Below are positions 62,506 through 64,000 of a stretch of 64,000 nt of DNA, piece by piece. The stretch comes from Mycobacterium ostraviense (GTDB taxonomy: Bacteria; Actinomycetota; Actinomycetes; Mycobacteriales; Mycobacteriaceae): NCBI RefSeq assembly GCF_002705925.1, contig NZ_NKRE01000001.1:4291334-4355333 (forward strand), written 5' to 3'. The position numbers and the translations under genes were made by a program. The first letter of the stretch is position 1, and each line of letters begins with the position of its first letter. The notes under the pieces are model-generated. The model was not told the DNA's origin and made no database searches. It saw only the letters and a list, made by a program, of their open reading frames with translations.

Positions 62506-63657
62506 CTATCCGCCGGATAGCGGACGGGGCATCGTGAAACGGCGACGCCCCGTCCGCAACACCGGGGTGCCGGTGCGTCGGGCGACGTTGCCGGTCATCG
62601 GCCCCATGCCGGGCAGCCGGTTGGAGATGCCGTGCGGTGAGTCTGCGGCGCCCCCCGGAACAGCGCGAAGACCGGTTCCGCGGGGCTGCGGCGTGTCGCC
62701 AAGGCTGGGCTGCGAGATAGCCGCCGTCCAGCTCTGCGGAACGGACAAGCGTCCCACCGCCGCAGCGCGCCCCACCCGGGCAAGCACCACACCGTTGTGT
62801 CCGGCCCGCACCGTGGTCGCCCGGCTAATCGGAATGGCCTTGGCTTCGGCCTGGACGTCGGAGCGGTAAAGCCCGGTACCGAATCGGCCCGCGGAGGTGA
62901 CGGTGCGGCTGAGGGCGGCAGCAAGATTCGCGGGGCCGGTGAGCGTATTGAAGTCGCTGACGAGCGCAAGCAACAAGGCCGGCCAGAACATCCACCAAGA
63001 GCCCGAATGCCCCGCTGCGGCAAGGGTTTGCAGCAGCTGCGCCATGATATCGCACAGTTTGCCGTGTTCGGCGGTCGAGGTGGAAACCAGATGCGCCGCC
63101 GCGGCCATCTCGTCGGCTGGTCCGCCGCCAGTTGTGCTCTGCGGCGGAGCGCTGAGCGGCACCGGTTGCGTGGCCACCAACGACGAAGCGGCATAGCAGC
63201 ACATCGCTGCCGCGTCCTGAGCCCACATCTCCATGTAGGCGGCCTCGGTGGTGGCGATCATCGGGGTGTTCTGACCGACGAAGTTGGTTGCCACCAGTGT
63301 TGCAAGCACGATGCGGTTGGCCGCGACCACTTCCGGCTGCACCGTTGCGGCGTAGGCCGCCTCGTACGCGGCCGCCGCTGCCCGAGCCTGATTGGCGATG
63401 TGTTCAGCCTGGGCCGCTGTCGTCAGCGCCCAGGCCGCATACGGTGCGACGGCGCTGGCCATGGCGATGGCCGCGGCGCCCGACCAGCTGGCGTCCAGCA
63501 GCTCCGACAGCACTGTGGAGTAACCGGCCGCGAACAGTTCCAGGTGTGCGGCGAGCGCCGCCCACGCCGACGCGGCCGCCAGCAGCGGTCCCGAGCCCGG
63601 CCCGGAATACATTCTGGCCGAATTGATCTCGGGAGGCAGTATCCCGAAATCAAGCAC
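62506..63657 (-). CDS. PPE-family protein, SVP subgroup
   Basis: 383 residues. The PPE domain (about 1-175) has LPPEINSARMYSGPGSGPL, the WxG-like SWSGAAAIAMASAVAPY and an alanine-rich helical bundle. The C-terminal SVP signature is RLSVPQSWTAA near residue 312 (G-x2-SVP-x2-W type), and the end is FTMPRPLSGG. PPE proteins are exported by ESX systems with a PE partner; none is adjacent. GTG 63657 fits AGAAAGG by 6 bp; a GTG two codons upstream (63663) is possible. Confidence 0.92.
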   Translation of the reverse strand: MLDFGILPPEINSARMYSGPGSGPLLAAASAWAALAAHLELFAAGYSTVLSELLDASWSGAAAIAMASAVAPYAAWALTTAAQAEHIANQARAAAAAYEAAYAATVQPEVVAANRIVLATLVATNFVGQNTPMIATTEAAYMEMWAQDAAAMCCYAASSLVATQPVPLSAPPQSTTGGGPADEMAAAAHLVSTSTAEHGKLCDIMAQLLQTLAAAGHSGSWWMFWPALLLALVSDFNTLTGPANLAAALSRTVTSAGRFGTGLYRSDVQAEAKAIPISRATTVRAGHNGVVLARVGRAAAVGRLSVPQSWTAAISQPSLGDTPQPRGTGLRAVPGGAADSPHGISNRLPGMGPMTGNVARRTGTPVLRTGRRRFTMPRPLSGG

Positions 63658-63705
63658 CGGCACCCTTTCTGTGCATGGACGGTCCGGGTTCAGGTAACCG
63701 ACGTA

Positions 63706-64000
63706 CTAGCCGCCGAGCGACGGGCGTGGCATCTTGAACCGGCGGGGCTCCACGCGCAATACGCTGCCGACGGTGGGACGCGCCGAGAAGCCCGCTATCG
63801 GCCCCATGCCCGCGGTCGGCGGCCCGGTGAGCATCTCGGGTGTCTCCGACCATGACGGGCCGCCGTCGAGTTCGGTGTCGGACAACCACATCGGCTCGTC
63901 GGCAGCGTGTGGTGTTGTATGCGCGGGTTTCGTCGCATGATCAGCGCGCGGATTTGGATCGTCAGGTATCTCGGCTGACCGAGTGGGCCAGCGATGCCGG
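63706..64000 (-). CDS. C-terminal end of a second PPE-SVP-like protein (5' end outside window)
   Basis: An open frame from the right edge to TAG at 63706-63708 encodes about 97 residues. The ending GMGPIAGFSARPTVGSVLRV then EPRRFKMPRPSLGG parallels the end of the neighbouring PPE-SVP protein (GMGPMTGNVARRTGTPVLRT, then RRRFTMPRPLSGG). The stretch before it is acidic and linker-like (MWLSDTELDGGPSW). It is 42 bp upstream of the intact PPE gene on the same strand, so the two look like a tandem pair. The rest of the gene lies beyond the window. Confidence 0.7.
   Translation of the reverse strand, partial: RHRWPTRSAEIPDDPNPRADHATKPAHTTPHAADEPMWLSDTELDGGPSWSETPEMLTGPPTAGMGPIAGFSARPTVGSVLRVEPRRFKMPRPSLGG

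Overview
The window is high-GC chromosomal DNA from a slow-growing, pathogen-type Mycobacterium. From about 9.8 kb rightwards the gene order follows the M. tuberculosis H37Rv block Rv1135A to Rv1179c: thiolase/enoyl-CoA hydratase, mcr, mmpL13, sirtuin, pimE, mutT2, narGHJI, typA, lpqW, mshB, PE12, fbiC, TB8.4, fadH, fdxC, dapC, helicase. PE, PPE-SVP, mycothiol, F420 and PIM genes confirm the genus. I cannot name the species; synteny is judged from remembered protein families, not from a search.

Left edge (1-9.0 kb, minus strand): a locus absent from that part of M. tuberculosis. An IdeR-type iron box (9011-9029) lies 82 bp upstream of an FxbA-like formyltransferase, followed by an MbtH-family gene and a two-module NRPS (C-A-PCP-C-A-PCP-reductase) that runs off the left edge. 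Formyltransferase, MbtH, NRPS and iron box together point to a formyl-hydroxamate (exochelin-like) peptide made under iron starvation. The reductive-release domain is unexpected for an exochelin, and the mbtH gene carries a frameshift. This is the most novel part of the window.

9.0-24.9 kb: lipid and acyl-CoA genes mixed with decay. Intact: thiolase, enoyl-CoA hydratase, an FAD oxidoreductase with an isoprenylcysteine-methyltransferase-like enzyme, a CPBP protease, an NAD-binding/DUF2867 protein, mcr, an SDR, a full-length mmpL13, a TetR regulator and a methyltransferase. Broken: a type III polyketide synthase (5' deleted and frameshifted), an Rv1140-like membrane protein, a second NAD-binding gene and an enoyl-CoA hydratase stub.

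24.9-34.3 kb: a DUF559 gene between two 80-bp direct repeats, in the slot that holds REP13E12 genes in M. tuberculosis; then sirtuin, GntR regulator, two methyltransferase/DUF1697 genes, an F420-type PNPOx-fold protein, DUF5302, HhH-GPD and DUF1059 proteins, two secreted Ala/Pro-rich proteins, pimE, a pterin dehydratase, a DUF3761 secreted protein and mutT2.

34.5-48.6 kb: the narGHJI respiratory nitrate reductase operon, typA, lpqW, a TetR gene flanked by two related PE-type remnants, and mshB.

48.6-64.0 kb: a membrane protein, PE12-like gene, fbiC, TB8.4-like secreted protein, fadH, fdxC, dapC, an SF2 helicase with a C-terminal hydrophobic segment, an APC/KimA-like permease with an extra C-terminal OB-like domain, a PPE-SVP gene and the C-terminal end of a second PPE-like gene cut by the right edge.

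Several genes are broken by single-base shifts (mbtH, Rv1140-like, NAD-binding copy, echA stub, PKS, PE). Either this lineage is shedding these functions or the assembly has indel errors; the sequence alone cannot decide.
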